Numbered from the stretch's first letter, positions 31,810 through 43,249 are shown. The stretch: DNA of 64,000 bases from Cornus controversa (GCA_026545225.1 CM048852.1:7922501-7986500), one strand, 5' to 3'. The notes: generated from the sequence alone by a model not told the origin. Made by a program: numbers and translations.

Positions 31810-32044
31810 CTCAATTTTGCATTCATAGTCTCGCACCTTTTGCACCGCCATGTTTTTTGAAGTTCATCCTATTGAATAATTACATAAAAAACATATAAGG
31901 TGAATTCAGGTAATACTGTTTCATTAATATCATTCTATATAATGCTCAAAGTACATATCCTTAACATTTGAGATAACTGAAACTCGAAAGCTTACATATT
32001 TATGTTGATATTGCAACTTCAAATCTCTGACCAGTTTGATACCC
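31810..32044 (-). pseudogene. AUG4: Augmin subunit 4 (AUG4/HAUS4) gene fragment, two middle exons
   Basis: Exon 32,044-31,996 (49 nt; acceptor ATATAG, donor GTAAGC) encodes GIKLVRDLKLQYQHKY. Exon 31,868-31,810 (59 nt; acceptor AATAG) encodes DELQKTWRCKRCETMNAKL plus two bases that join in phase to the exon at 19,614. Together with 19,419-19,614 this gives four consecutive exons in correct order and phase. The 12.2-kb intron between them holds the copia and TIR elements. The donor after AAATTGAG is GCTCAT rather than GT, which could weaken splicing. No earlier exons appear up to 32,623 or beyond. The fragment is therefore probably a pseudogene or rearranged gene piece. Family match is from memory of the conserved peptide. 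Confidence 0.7.
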
Positions 32045-32415
32045 CTATATTGCTCATGAATTGCACACATGGATACAGATAAGAGCTTCACAAAAAGCAT
32101 AGAAAAAAAGATCAACATTTTATTAAATTCCTTTGCTCAATCCTTCCATCAAAATTTCATGACTAATTTTCACTTGGTATAACACCTCAATTTTCAATTA
32201 TCAAGTCACATCTATACATCATCCCCTCTCATTCTAAACATATTATCTGGATTCATATTCATCAAATTCCTTCACATATTCCTGTCTCCCTTCACAAAAA
32301 TCTATACATCCCTCCATTAGCAAATTCTCCCTTGGTCAACACTAGTGTAGAAGAGTATAAAAGAAGAGAAGAACAAAAAAGAAGTAACCAATCACCATAT
32401 AGGGGTAATAATAAA
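32045..32415. other. Intergenic / intron remnant, no gene seen
   Basis: AT-rich sequence without ORFs or repeats of note. Confidence 0.4.
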
Positions 32416-32623
32416 GGGGTGCACAGAGTTCGGTTTGTTCCACAATAATTGGAAACAAACTAAACTGTGAGGATTATGGAACCAAAACGAATGTTCAGTT
32501 TAGTTCTAGCCATGAAACATAGAAAAAAAATATAATATATATAATAAATAATATAACATTAAAATACATATAACGTAATATATAAATATATTAATATAAT
32601 ATATATAAATATTATATATATAC
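32416..32623. repeat. Possible MITE half, split by the gag-only LTR element
   Basis: GGTGCACAGAGTTCGGTTTG opens a stretch with GTTCGGTT-like motifs. The other half would be 39,957-40,005 (CGGCTCGGTTCAGTTTGG to AAGAAAACCG), directly abutting the iron-transporter repeat unit. TIRs are weak, so this is tentative. Confidence 0.3.
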
Positions 32624-32989
32624 TGATGAAGCAAAAATCCACCCCGAACTGGTCAAACACCAACCTGTAAAAAAGGAAAAGAGAAGAGTAATCGAAAGGG
32701 CACCGACGCGGTGCCAGCTGACTACGCTCCGATGATCAAGTCAAAAATCGGAAGGGCTTTAAAAGCTGTAACGAAACTTAGAGGGTATTAATTGTGTACC
32801 TTGGTATATGGACCGTTCTGTATTTATAGTGACCAAGCGAAGTTGTGCCCTAGTAAAATTCTGTTTCTCCAGCTTCCTTTTCTCACTTGGAGACAACTAG
32901 CCTTGGTCAAAACATCCTTCTTATCCACGTCACATTACCACTGACTTTCCACGTCATATGTTTTATATTAGGAGTCAACCACTCCATCA
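32624..32989 (-). repeat. 3' LTR of the gag-only element
   Basis: 366 bp, similar along its whole length to 39,592-39,956; contains ACCGTTCTGTATTTATAGTG, a promoter-like TATTTATA context on the plus reading. Confidence 0.92.
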
Positions 32990-33095
32990 GATGCCCCCTG
33001 TTCATGACGGTCGCTTGTCGGTCATCAGGAACACACACGCGTAAAAACCTTTTTATTTTATTTATGTATTATTATTATTATTATTTTTATTTGGG

Positions 33096-33495
33096 CAGCA
33101 CCCGGCCGGGCAATGCCTGGCCTGGGCAGCACCTGGCCTCCTGGGTAGCGCATGGCCTCCTAGGCAGCGCATGGCCTCCTGCGTAGCGCCTGGCCTCCTG
33201 GGCAGTGCATGGCCTCCTGGGCAGCGCCTGGCCTACTGGGCAGAGCGCATGGCCTGCTAGGCAGAGCTCATGGCCTGCTGGGCAGCGCATGGTCTCTTGG
33301 GCAGTGCCTGGCTTGTAGGGCAGTGCCTGGCCTAGGCAGCGTATGGCCTGCTGGGCAGCACATGGCCTCCTGGGCAGCGCCTGGCTTGCTGGGCAGCGCC
33401 AGGCTTGCTGGGCAGCCATGGCCTCCTGGGCAGTGCATGGCCTCCTAGGCAGCGCTTGGCTTGCTGGGTAGCGCATGGCCTCCTGGGCAGCGTCC
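33096..33495. repeat. 19-bp GC-rich minisatellite
   Basis: About 20 copies of a unit close to GGCAGCGCATGGCCTCCTG, with variants (GCACCTGG, CTTGCTGG, CTGCTA). It is strongly GC-rich against the AT-rich surroundings. It produces repetitive ORFs on both strands (33,087-33,476 minus, 33,209-33,448 plus), which I treat as artefacts of the repeat. Confidence 0.92.
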
Positions 33496-33699
33496 GGCCT
33501 TGTGCCCGACTCTCTTTCCCTTGCGTTTGGGTTTGTGTCCTTGTGTCCGTTGCTGCCTCACCCTGCGCCTGACTTGAGTATTTGTGACCATTGCTAGCCG
33601 TTGGAAAAGGACTTGGGACTATATATTTCTTTTTTTTTTTATTGAAAATGGTTTGTTTTGTGGAGGTAATTCTTGCAGCACAAGGGTTTATGTAGGGAT

Positions 33700-34060
33700 G
33701 TTCATATACATTCTCGAAATTTTAACTCATCTCGCCTTTATCGTAAAAGGGCCCTCCATGGAGGTGTGTCCCTATAGGGTTTTGCCCCCGTAGGGTAGTG
33801 TTTTTTCTCGGGATTAATCCATCCCACCTTTTTCTTCAAAGGCCCTCCTTGGTAGGCTTTCGTAGGGCTGTTAAACAATGTTCTCAGAATTTATCCATCT
33901 TGCCTTTTTCATTAAAGGCCCTCCTTGGAGGTGTATCCCCGTAGGGTTGTGCCCACGTAGGGTTATCTGAACAATGTTCTCAGAATTCATCCATCCCACC
34001 TTTTTCATTAAAGGTCCTCCTTGGAGGTGTATCCCCGTAGGGTTGTGTATTTACTTTTTG
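33700..34060. repeat. Four imperfect about 110-bp repeats in the gag-only element
   Basis: Each unit has CATCYCRCCTTTTTC..AAAG, GCCCTCCWTGG and CCCGTAGGGTTGTG. The second half-units are partly deleted. Non-coding. Confidence 0.75.
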
Positions 34061-34398
34061 TTTTAGTTATGACAACACATTTTGAAACAAAAAGGATTGA
34101 TATTGATAGTTTAGTAACAAACAGAGAATTATTCGAGCAAAAACCTCGGAGCTGTCACCCTAAGGCTCGATATTAAATTGAGTTTCAACTAGAATAATTA
34201 AAGTAAATGCAACTTTTAAAAAGAAATTCTTACTGGTGGCACTTCCATAAATGCTCAACATTCCAAGGATGAGGCAACTGCCTCCCTTTTAATATCTCTA
34301 GTCAATATGCCCCCTGTCTCCTCCAAATCCATCGGAGATAACTCTGATTTTCTCTAGTAGATGATTTTTTTGAGTGTTGTCATCTTTACCATCCCCAT

Positions 34399-34688
34399 TG
34401 TACCCTGTAATTTGAGGATATCTAAATTGGATTTTTATTTATTTGATGGAGTTTTTAATTATTTAAATGCTTTAATTAATTTTGTCAATGTCTGTTTTTA
34501 TATGTTTAATGTGGATGTTTGAATTGTTACTAAGTGTTGATTGAGTTTAATTGTGTGTTAAATATTTGTTTTAAATATAGTTTTTTCTGTTAAATAAAAA
34601 TATGTTGGTTTGGGCTGCGTTTTCTTTATTTTTGTTTTATTATTATTATTATTATTATTATTAGGTTGGGCTAAGCTGTTGGACTGGG

Positions 34689-34724
<36 letters not shown>

Positions 34725-35158
34725 GGGCTAAATATTTTATATTTATTAGTTTAATTATTTAGGAATATTAAATAAGAGAAAAGGAATTAGGGTTCAGTAG
34801 TTTCTACGCACAGAGGATTCCTACGCACAGATAAGGAGAATACGGTAGACGCCCGGAAAAGAGAAAAAAAAAGTGATTTTTGCTCAACATCACAAGGCAA
34901 GTTCGAACTCATCTCTTCCCCTTTGAATCTATATACATATATATTTTTGTATATACATGTTGCTGGAATATATGTATAATATATATATTAATTGTATAGA
35001 CATGTTGCTAGAAATTTGTATGCAATTAATTATGAAACTAAATGATTTTTGCATGCTAAGAATAATTCTGTGAATTAAACATGAAGATTTTGGAGTTTTA
35101 GTACTGTTTTAGGGTATTTTTGCATATATTTATACATGTATATATGACTGTATAGGCG

Positions 35159-35194
<36 letters not shown>

Positions 35195-37914
35195 CATGAA
35201 ATTGGGTTTACTATATTCATCATTTTTGAACGTTTTTGTTCCGATTAAAAGGTAGATCATACTTCCTAGAACAATTCTTGAAAGTTTGGTTGTGAACCGT
35301 TGGGTAGATTGACGGAAAATTGAGTTTGAAATTTTAAAATTTTGAAACTTGAAATTGGGCATTTTTGATTTAGTCCGCGAGAGGGGATGATTTTGGTACC
35401 AATGCGTAGCTTAGATCGATACGAGTTCAATGGTATATTCATATGCGCGATTCGATCCCCGGAAGTGATCGGAAAGTTTCTCCACCATTGTTGTTGTGTG
35501 GAGCTTCAGGAAGAAGAAGGAAGAAGAAAGAAAAAAGAATAAAAAAAGAAAAGGTGGCCGCGCGTTCCGTCGGTGCGTGGGGGTGCGTGCCGCAGGAGCC
35601 GATGGTCGGAAAAGTATTTTTGGGCCCCATTCTCGGGGACCCACCTCTGGGTCCGATATGGGCCCATTCCGAATTATTTTGGTATTTGTTTTGAATTTTT
35701 AAAATTTTTGGAAAAACTTGAAAATTTGAAAAATTATTTTTTAAAAATACTTTTATAATTCTAAAAATTCTCAAAATTTTATGTCAACTTCTTGGGAGCT
35801 TAAGGAGCTTGGGGTTTAAATTTCATGTCAAAATGATTTAGCATTGTCTTTAAACTGATTTTTAAAATGTCCAAAAGTTGGGTTTTTCAGTTTCTGTAAT
35901 TTTAGAAAATACTTTTGTAATTCCAAAAATTACCAAATTTTTATTGTAACTTTCTGGAGGCTAAATACATTTGGGTTTAAATTTTCAACTCAAAATAATC
36001 TTTCCTTGTTGTTCAATTGATTTTTAAAGTGTCCAAAAGTTGGGTTTTTCAGTTTCTGTAATTTTAGAAAATACTTTTATAATTCCAAAAATTCCCAAAT
36101 TTTTACTGTAACTTTCTGGAGGTTAAATAAACTTGGTTTTAAATTTTCATCTCAAAATGAACTTCACTTGGTGTTCAATTAATTTTTAAAGTGTCTAAAA
36201 GTTGAGTTTTCACCTTCTTTTATTTGTTGAAAATATTTTTAAAATTCTAGAAAATTTCAGAATGATTTAATAGGGTTCTTAGAAGTAGAATAGGCCTAGA
36301 AACCTAGATAAGAGTTAGGTTTAGACTCCCTCGTAGATTTTAGTGCATTGGGGGTTGGATTGGGTGTTTGCTTTTAAAGTGGTTAAATTGTGTTATTTGA
36401 TTTACTTGAATGTTTTTTCCTTTAAGGATATAAATGCCCATTAAATACTTGATTATAGTTTACTTGTGAACAATTTGTCTTATGGTGATAATTGCATGTC
36501 GGATAATTTGAATTACTTTGTTTGTGCAAATTAAAATCATAATGCACTTTGTTTATTTTATGTTTTATATTGGGAATGCATCTACACATTTTATTTGGCA
36601 TGTAAGGATTGCCCGGCGCGTCAGGATCGCCCATACCTAATAAGGTATCTATGCATTTTATTTGACATGTAAGGATTGCCCGGCATGTCAGGATCGCCCA
36701 TACCTAATAAGGTATCTATGCATTTTATTTGGCATGTAAGGATTGCCCGGCATGTCAGGATCGCCCATACCTAATAAGGTATCTATGCATTTTATTTGGC
36801 ATGTTGGGATTGCCAAGGCGTGTCAAGATCGCCCATACCTAATAAGGTATCTATGCATTTTATTTGGCCTGTAAGGATTGCCCGGCGTGTTAGGATCACC
36901 TAATACCTAATAAGGTATCTATGCATTATATTTGGCATGTTGGGATTGCCAAGGCATGTCGGGATCGCCAAACACCTAATATGGTATCTTTATATTTTAT
37001 TTGGAGCATGTCAGGATTGCCTAATATCTAGTAAGAACGTTTCTCGTTATATATTCGAGCATGTTACGATTGTTTTTTGTGTAAACTTAAAACTAGTCTG
37101 CACTTACATTAAGATAACTGATGTGTTAGTGTAGGGTGTGGGGTGGCTCTATTCTTGGGTCACAAGGTTAATTGGGGATATATATTTATGAGTTGGTGGG
37201 TTATCTTTAATTGTATATAAACATAAATTTGTTGCCTTGGGAAATGATTATTGGTGGAGGCAGGATAGGTTTGCCTAATACCTTATAAGGCATTTGTAGA
37301 ATATATGGAAGAAGGCATGTTAGGATTGTCTATGGTTTGAACTTAGAAATTTGTTTTATCTGTATTGTGAGAATGGATGGGTTAGTTCAGAACATAGTTC
37401 TAGTTACTTCTAAGATATGAGATTTAATGACTAAACGGTATAATTATATCTATATGTCTTTACTGTCCTTATATAGAGGGTATGTTTACCGGTTCTCTGA
37501 TTGGGTTGTAGTAGAGAGAATTTGCTCGTGGGTTTAACCCACTTTGTTGATATTTCAGGTTCCAGATAGTTTCTACCTGGAGATTTGCGCGTGGAGTTCG
37601 TAAAGCTTGACAATCATCCATTCCTTACCATACTTTAGTGTAGGGACTTAAATCTGTTCATAAAGTTTTACTTTTATGTTTTTTTTCGGTTAAGGGGTCC
37701 GTGGGTTACTTGACTTCCAAGTTGTATCAATCAGAATAATATAATGTTATTTAACATGATTATTTATTTCAGTTAGACTTTCCTTTCAGCATTTATAATT
37801 CTTTTTCTTTTGTCATTGTATTCTATACTTATTTGCTATCAGTTGTTAGTATCCCTCAAGTTTTGTGTATGAGACTGGCCACCTCATGCGCGAACTTTTC
37901 TAGGGGGTATTTCA
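34399..37914. mobile_element. Solo LTR (3,516 bp) inside the gag-only element
   Basis: The ends are TGTACCCTGTAA and GGGGTATTTCA, with target duplication CCCAT (34,394-34,398, 37,915-37,919). Removing the insert plus one CCCAT lets the gag frame run on without a break into an IRVISDGFGG stretch typical of gypsy gag C-termini, which independently supports these borders. The interior holds TA and ATT runs, three diverged copies of TTTTCAGTTTCTGTAATTTT (35,880-36,240) and the 67-bp array below. No ORF of retroviral type. Confidence 0.82.
36598..37020. repeat. 67-bp tandem repeat array
   Basis: Units start at 36,601, 36,668, 36,735, 36,802, 36,870, 36,938 and about 37,009 (periods 67, 67, 67, 68, 68, 71). 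Each contains GGATTGCCCGGCATGTCAGG, ATCGCCCATACCTAATAAGG and TATCTATGCATTTTATTTGG. The array decays towards the right. Confidence 0.95.
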
Positions 37915-39591
37915 CCCATCCCATGGGCGGTTCTGTGTTCTCTTCTCATCACCAGCCACGTATCTTTGTAGTTGGCTCCTACGAATCAGGCTTTCAATTT
38001 GCCTTTTCAAGTCTATGCACTCATCTGTATCGTGGCCATGGTCGCGATGGAACCTGTAATACTTGTCGCGGGACCTCTTGGATGAGTCAGTTCTTAGTTT
38101 TGGGGGCCATGCAATAGCTGGGTCATCTTGGATGTAGAGGAGGATTTGGCTCATTGACGTGTTTAAGGGGATAAAGGTGTTGAATCCCTTATCACAACGC
38201 GACACTTTATAGGTCTGCTCCCGTGACATTCTGTCATACTTGGGGTCTCTATCTTCTTCACTGGAATGTCCCCCTTTTCTTGTCTCCCTTTCCTGCATCA
38301 AGGGCCTCTTCAGCGTTCATGTAATTTTGGGCCTTCACGAGTAGCTCAGACATACTTTCTAGAGGGTGCTTGGAAATTGAGTACAAGAGCTTTGAAGGCA
38401 GTAGGCCCCCTATGAATGCGGTAACTGCCACCTTGTCGTCCAGAGTATTGACCTGCAATATCTCCCTGTTAAATCGGTTAATGTAGGCTCGCAATGACTC
38501 TCCCTTAATCTATCTTATGTTTAGGAGATAGGTGGCGGGCTTTCTGTGCCTTCGGGCAGATATAAAATTTCCTACGAACGATTGGCTCAGTTCTTTGAAT
38601 GAATGTATAGATGCCAGCTTCAGGTTATTAAACCATGACCGGGCAGAACCCTTCAATGTAGTAGAAAAGGCTCTACATAGGATTTCATCCGGTATTCCTT
38701 GGAGGTGTATCAGAGCCTTGTAGGTCTCCAGATGATCTAGTGGCTCCTTGGTCCCATCAAAGCTTTCATGGGTGGGCATCTTGAACTTGTTGGGCAAAGG
38801 ACAGTTCATTATCCCCGCGGAGAAAGGGAAGTTGGTTTGTTGGACCAATTCCTCTACTGTAGCAGGGCCTTTCCGCTTTATGGCGTGGGCCATGCTTTCT
38901 ACCTTGGCTCCAAGGTCCTGGATCTCCATGTCATAATAGGTAGTCTCCCCTAGGTGCTCTGAGTCTCCATGGGGTTGGTTCATTTCGAGTGGGACTAGGT
39001 GACTGGGGTTCATCCCAACTCTTACTCGACTCTGAGCTACGTAGTCCATTGGGACTCCACTATCCCGCCCAACAGCATCCCCTTCTCGATCAACAAGCCT
39101 AAGGTGACCCGGCGATGGTACTGGCGCCAGAGGAGGGAAGCGCTGTAGAATTGCTGTATTTTGTTGGAGTATCTGGGCCAGACTTTGATTCAAGTTCTGG
39201 ACCTGGTATTCCAGCATTGCGATCCGTCCCTGGTTGTTTGGGATTTCGGGTGTGCCCTAGGGAAGTCCATCGGTCCAGGGGGTTGCATGCCTCCCTGTCC
39301 TGCAGCTGGCACATTGTAGGCGAGAAGATCAGGGGTGACAAGCGGGCCCTGTTCGACTGGAGGGCCCTGTCCTCAAGGAAGGCCATAGCTGACAGGAGGA
39401 TCTTGGGTGGCTAGAGGATTGTGATCGGTAGGAAGGTCCTGCGCTTGAGGATTGTGGCCAACAGGAGGGCCCTGCACAAGAGGGTCCTGTGCGGCCGTAG
39501 TCTCTAACCTTGATCGTAGGTGCATCATGTTTCGTATATGATTCGTGTAGAACAATCAAGTTTGTGATTGTTTCCCACAGAAGGCGCCAAT

Positions 39592-39956
39592 TGATGAAGA
39601 AAAAATTCACCCCGAACTAGTCAAATGCCAACCTGTAAAAAAGGACAAGAGAAGAGTAATCGAAAGGGCACCAGCGCGGTGCCGGCCGACTACGCTCCGA
39701 TGATCAAGTCAAAAATCGGAAGGGCTTTAAAAGCTGTAATGGAACTCAGAGGGTATTAATTACGTACCTTGGTATATGGACCGTTCTGTATTTATAGTGA
39801 CCAAGCGAAGTTGTGCCCTAGTAAAATTCTGTCTCTCCAGCTTCCTTTTCGCACTTGGAGACAACCAGCCTTGGTCAAAGCATCTTTCTTATCCACGTCA
39901 CATTACCACTGACTTTCCACGTCATATGTTTATATTAGGAGTCAAACACTCCATCA
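39592..39956 (-). repeat. 5' LTR and adjacent primer-binding site of the gag-only element
   Basis: 365 bp. On the minus strand the LTR is followed (39,591 downward) by ATTGGCGCCTTCTGTGGGAA, the common plant gypsy PBS context. Confidence 0.92.
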
Positions 39957-40005
39957 TATACAGTAAACGGCTCGGTTCAGTTTGGTTCAGTTCCGAAGAA
40001 AACCG

Positions 40006-42044
40006 TTGGAGTTATGGAAAGAAAAAAAAATCTATCTCAATTAAGTTTGCTACAAGTCAATGGATGCAGAACAAAAATATATATCAGTTTAGAAAAAAAT
40101 CTACGAATTAACAACTTTAAAAAAAAAAAAAAGAAAGAAGAAGAAAAAGACAAAGATGGAAAAGAAAGAAAGATTTAGAGAAACTTTTTGAAAGGATTAA
40201 ATATAGGAAGGGACATTTGAAAATTTTATAAATTATATACAAAAATGCAAAAAAAATTAATGGGTGAACAAGGGTTCAAATGAAAAGAAAAATTAAAGTT
40301 TTTTTTTTCACATTTAATTCCCATTTACTGCATTCATGTACTCAAAATCTCTTGCTAATACTTGCAGCGTATTCAAATGGCAATGAATTTTAAGTGAGAA
40401 GCACAGCACTAGAATTTTAAGTTACGTTGTTCCTGAATACTAAACGTAAATCTCTGATACTAACTTGTCACGCTCCAAAAACCACGTTGCACTATATTAA
40501 TCCACATGTGTTTCCAAGGTAAGACGTAACAATTGGCCAAAACATACGAATGAATAAATACACATTAATTTCATTATCCCAACTCAAAGAAAAAGAATTG
40601 AAGGCGGAAATGCGTTCCAAACACCTTCATTATTAGATCAACATAAGATTAATGTCAAATCTATGCAAAATTCAGAATACATTCTTCTAGAGAATTCAAT
40701 TAAAAATAACAAATTAGATAATAATCATAATGATAATAATAATAAGTAGAAATGAAAGTGTCTCCACAATTATTATTCCAATCACGTGATTTTTTTTTTT
40801 AAGGAATGGAATGAGCTCGATAGCCCAGTAAGCAAACTACTTGTCTTTCCTACTCTAAAGTTTTGTTATTTACGTAACTTAAAATTTAAACATTTTTCTC
40901 TAACATAACTAAATAGAACATTTATTAACCAAACAAACAATATTAATATAATTATGTTTAGAGCAATTAAATATCAATGTATGAAAAGTACAGGCACAAT
41001 CAATTACAATGATATAACTCACATGTATGGTATGATAACAAACAATAAATAGTAAAAGACATGATAACAATCAATTAACAATAAATGCAATGTAATACCC
41101 CGCTCCAACACATGGTATGATATTGTCCGCTTTGGGCTTGAGCCCGCACGATTTTGCTATTGGCTTTTACCCCAAAAGGCCTCATACCATTTGGAGAGAA
41201 TATACTACATATAAGCACATCCCCTTCTCCACACCCAGGCGATGTGGGATTGCGGACCCTATACCCTGTCATTGTAGTAGCTCAGCCTAGTGTCTGTTTT
41301 TGCACCCGCCCACTCACACCCGTCCACAAGGGTTACTACAATCCACCCCCTACGAGGCCCGACGTCCTCGTCGGCACACTTCCGGCTGGGTTCAGGTTCT
41401 GATACCAATTGTAATACCCTGCTACAACACATGGTATGATATTGTCCACTTTAGGCCTAAGCACGCACGGTTTTGCTCTTCGGTTTTATCCCAAAAGACC
41501 TCATACCATTTGAAGAGAACATACTACATATAAGCACATCCCCTTCTTCACACCCAGGCGATGTGGGATTGCGCACCCTGTACCTTATCAGTGTGGTAGC
41601 TTAGCCCAATGTCTGTCTTTGCACCCGCCCACTCACACCCGTCCACAAGGGTTACTACATGCAATGTCATCAATTTAATGTAATGTAGAACTCCTTCCAC
41701 TACCAACAACCTCTACTATGAACCCTACCTGAAGCTGTCACTAGAAGGGTTGGTGCCACCCTAGCATAGCGTAGATTTTTTGACACACCTGAAGTTGTTA
41801 CTGTTGGTCATCTCTCATACTACCTAAGTAGACACCTATGTCCTCCATAGAACAGGCCTATTTATGAACAAGTGTAGTGATCCTGCTCTATCAACTCCAT
41901 CGTGCATGAATTGTCAAGTGTTCATGCATCATATCAGTCCATGTACTTCTATATCATGAGTACATTAATACAATTTCCTTGAAAAAAGTCTCCGTCCACC
42001 ACCTAAACCCAACTATGCCAAATGCCCATCAACATCTTCTACGG
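40006..42044 (+). repeat. Truncated leftmost unit (A) of the iron-transporter tandem array
   Basis: From TTGGAGTTATGGAAAG (40,006) it aligns with the downstream region of gene 1 starting at 49,390. It carries a TRIM (41,091-41,659) absent from the other units. At about 41,975 it jumps from the equivalent of about 50,810 to that of about 56,208, a deletion of about 1.9 kb of ancestral spacer. It ends with the conserved CAACATCTTCTACGG upstream of gene 1. No transporter ORF precedes it. Confidence 0.85.
41091..41659 (-). mobile_element. TRIM, complete, minus orientation
   Basis: Two 250-bp LTRs (41,091-41,340 and 41,410-41,659; TGTAATACCC..GGTTACTACA) flank a 69-bp interior that, on the minus strand, begins with the initiator-Met PBS and ends in a purine tract. 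The target duplication is TGCAA (41,086-41,090, 41,660-41,664). The sister unit near 50,500 retains the empty site AAATGCAACGTCATC. Same family as 28,165. Confidence 0.95.
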
Positions 42045-43249
42045 TGTAAGAACCGTGATTATTTTTAGCCAATTTTCTTGAATTTTTATTTAATTGTCAT
42101 ATTGAGACATTAAATGATTGTATATATGTTTTAAAGGTAAATACATGTTTAGATAACTTATTTAAGGTTTGGAGAAGTTTTCAGAGCATTTGGTAAAAGT
42201 TGACCTTTTCGGTTTTGGTCAACCCATGGGCGCGAGTCCCGTGGGGTCAGAAAATTTGAAAGTCTCGGAATGACCTCAAATTTGGAGGGTAGCTTTAATA
42301 AAATATTTTACGCGCAACGGAATCAATTTTGTGTCAATCAGAATTACGGTACTCCAAAAATGAGCCTGAAAAGATTTAGTGAAAAGGTGATGGCATACTT
42401 GTAATTATGAGTAGGTTATTTAGGCTATAAATAGCATTGAGAACTCAGCCATTCTCACTCTCTTATCCTAGTCATATGATCATCTATACATATATATACA
42501 TAGCATCTTCATCTTCTTCCTTTTTTCATGGATATTGAGGGGCCTTGGGTGAGAATTTGAGTTTGCCTAAGAAGGAAGAAACGATCTACGCGTTGAGGGC
42601 TTGAGATTGATTGGTCCAAAATCAATTTGGAGAAGGTTGATCTTTTGGGGTGAGATTTGGGGGAATTCAATTAGAAGCTCTTTCAATTTGAGGTAGGGAT
42701 GTCTAATCTATAACATTCGGAATTTTTGTGAGTATATTGGTTGTCTATGACAACCAATTGGTTTTGTGGGGGTGATTACATGCTCTTCAATATTCAAGCA
42801 TGCTATTCTTACCATTTAAATGTGTTTTTACTCTTGGTTGATACAATTGTAAGTTTATAAATGCCTTAGAGGAATTTATAAGCATGTTGGAATTGTTTTG
42901 TGAATTTATTTGGTGGGTTCATGTGTAATTGTGAATGTGACTCTTGTGTTTTTGATAAATTGCTTTAGAGACATGTTTTATTGCAAGGTATGATTTAATT
43001 GTCAAATTTGTGAATTTGGTGGAATGTGAAGGATACGTGGTTATGTGAGATGTGGGGATGTGAAACATGTCATTGTAAACACCTATTGTGCTTAAATGAG
43101 AACTTGTACAAATGTGATCATTAAATGCCTCATTGGTTGAAATTTATGAATGTACATTTGATAAAATTGTGAGGTTCATCTTCATTGGCATGGTGAGGGA
43201 GGTGAGCTCAATGTGGACGATGGAATCCATTCGGTAAAATGGTGAGGTA

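Larger units (their letters stand above)
34298..39555 (-). pseudogene. Gypsy-type gag, broken, split by a solo LTR
   Basis: The minus-strand frame begins around 39,555. A frameshift separates the Pro/Gln-rich N-terminus from the main ORF 39,217-38,510. This holds the retrotransposon gag domain (NKFKMPTHESFDGTKEPLDH, CRAFSTTLKGSARSWFNNL). A CAG-to-TAG type stop at 38,510 is followed in frame by ESLRAYINRFN and FIGGLLPSKLLYSI. Another frameshift near 38,270 precedes the zinc-knuckle-like YRFHRDHGHDTDECI (38,045-38,090), whose first Cys is Tyr. After the insertion 34,399-37,914 the same frame continues for about 27 codons (EKIRVISDGFGG) to a stop at 34,298. Ty3/gypsy, probably Tat/Athila-like. 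Confidence 0.85.
32624..39956 (-). mobile_element. Gag-only LTR retrotransposon (TR-GAG/LARD-like), with nested solo LTR
   Basis: LTRs lie at 32,624-32,989 (366 bp) and 39,592-39,956 (365 bp), both starting TGATGAAG and ending CTCCATCA. The target duplication is TATAC (32,619-32,623 and 39,957-39,961). Read on the minus strand: 5' LTR, TTGGCGCC primer-binding site, a broken gag, a non-coding part with two repeat arrays, a G-rich tract and the 3' LTR. No protease, RT or integrase is seen. Without the 3.5-kb nested insertion the element is about 3.8 kb, the size of the gag-only terminal-repeat elements known from plants. It would depend on a partner for reverse transcription and integration. 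Confidence 0.9.

Noticed and set aside
19419..32044. Functional AUG4 gene
   Set aside because: Only four middle exons are visible, one donor is non-consensus, and neighbouring exons are absent, so I list it as a fragment.
33087..33476. Minus-strand 129-codon ORF rich in QALPRRPC
   Set aside because: It is read entirely from a 19-bp minisatellite; both strands are open because the repeat lacks stops.
36598..37020. Regularly spaced repeats resembling a CRISPR array
   Set aside because: The units are contiguous 67-bp tandem repeats with no unique spacers, in a plant LTR; a minisatellite explains them.
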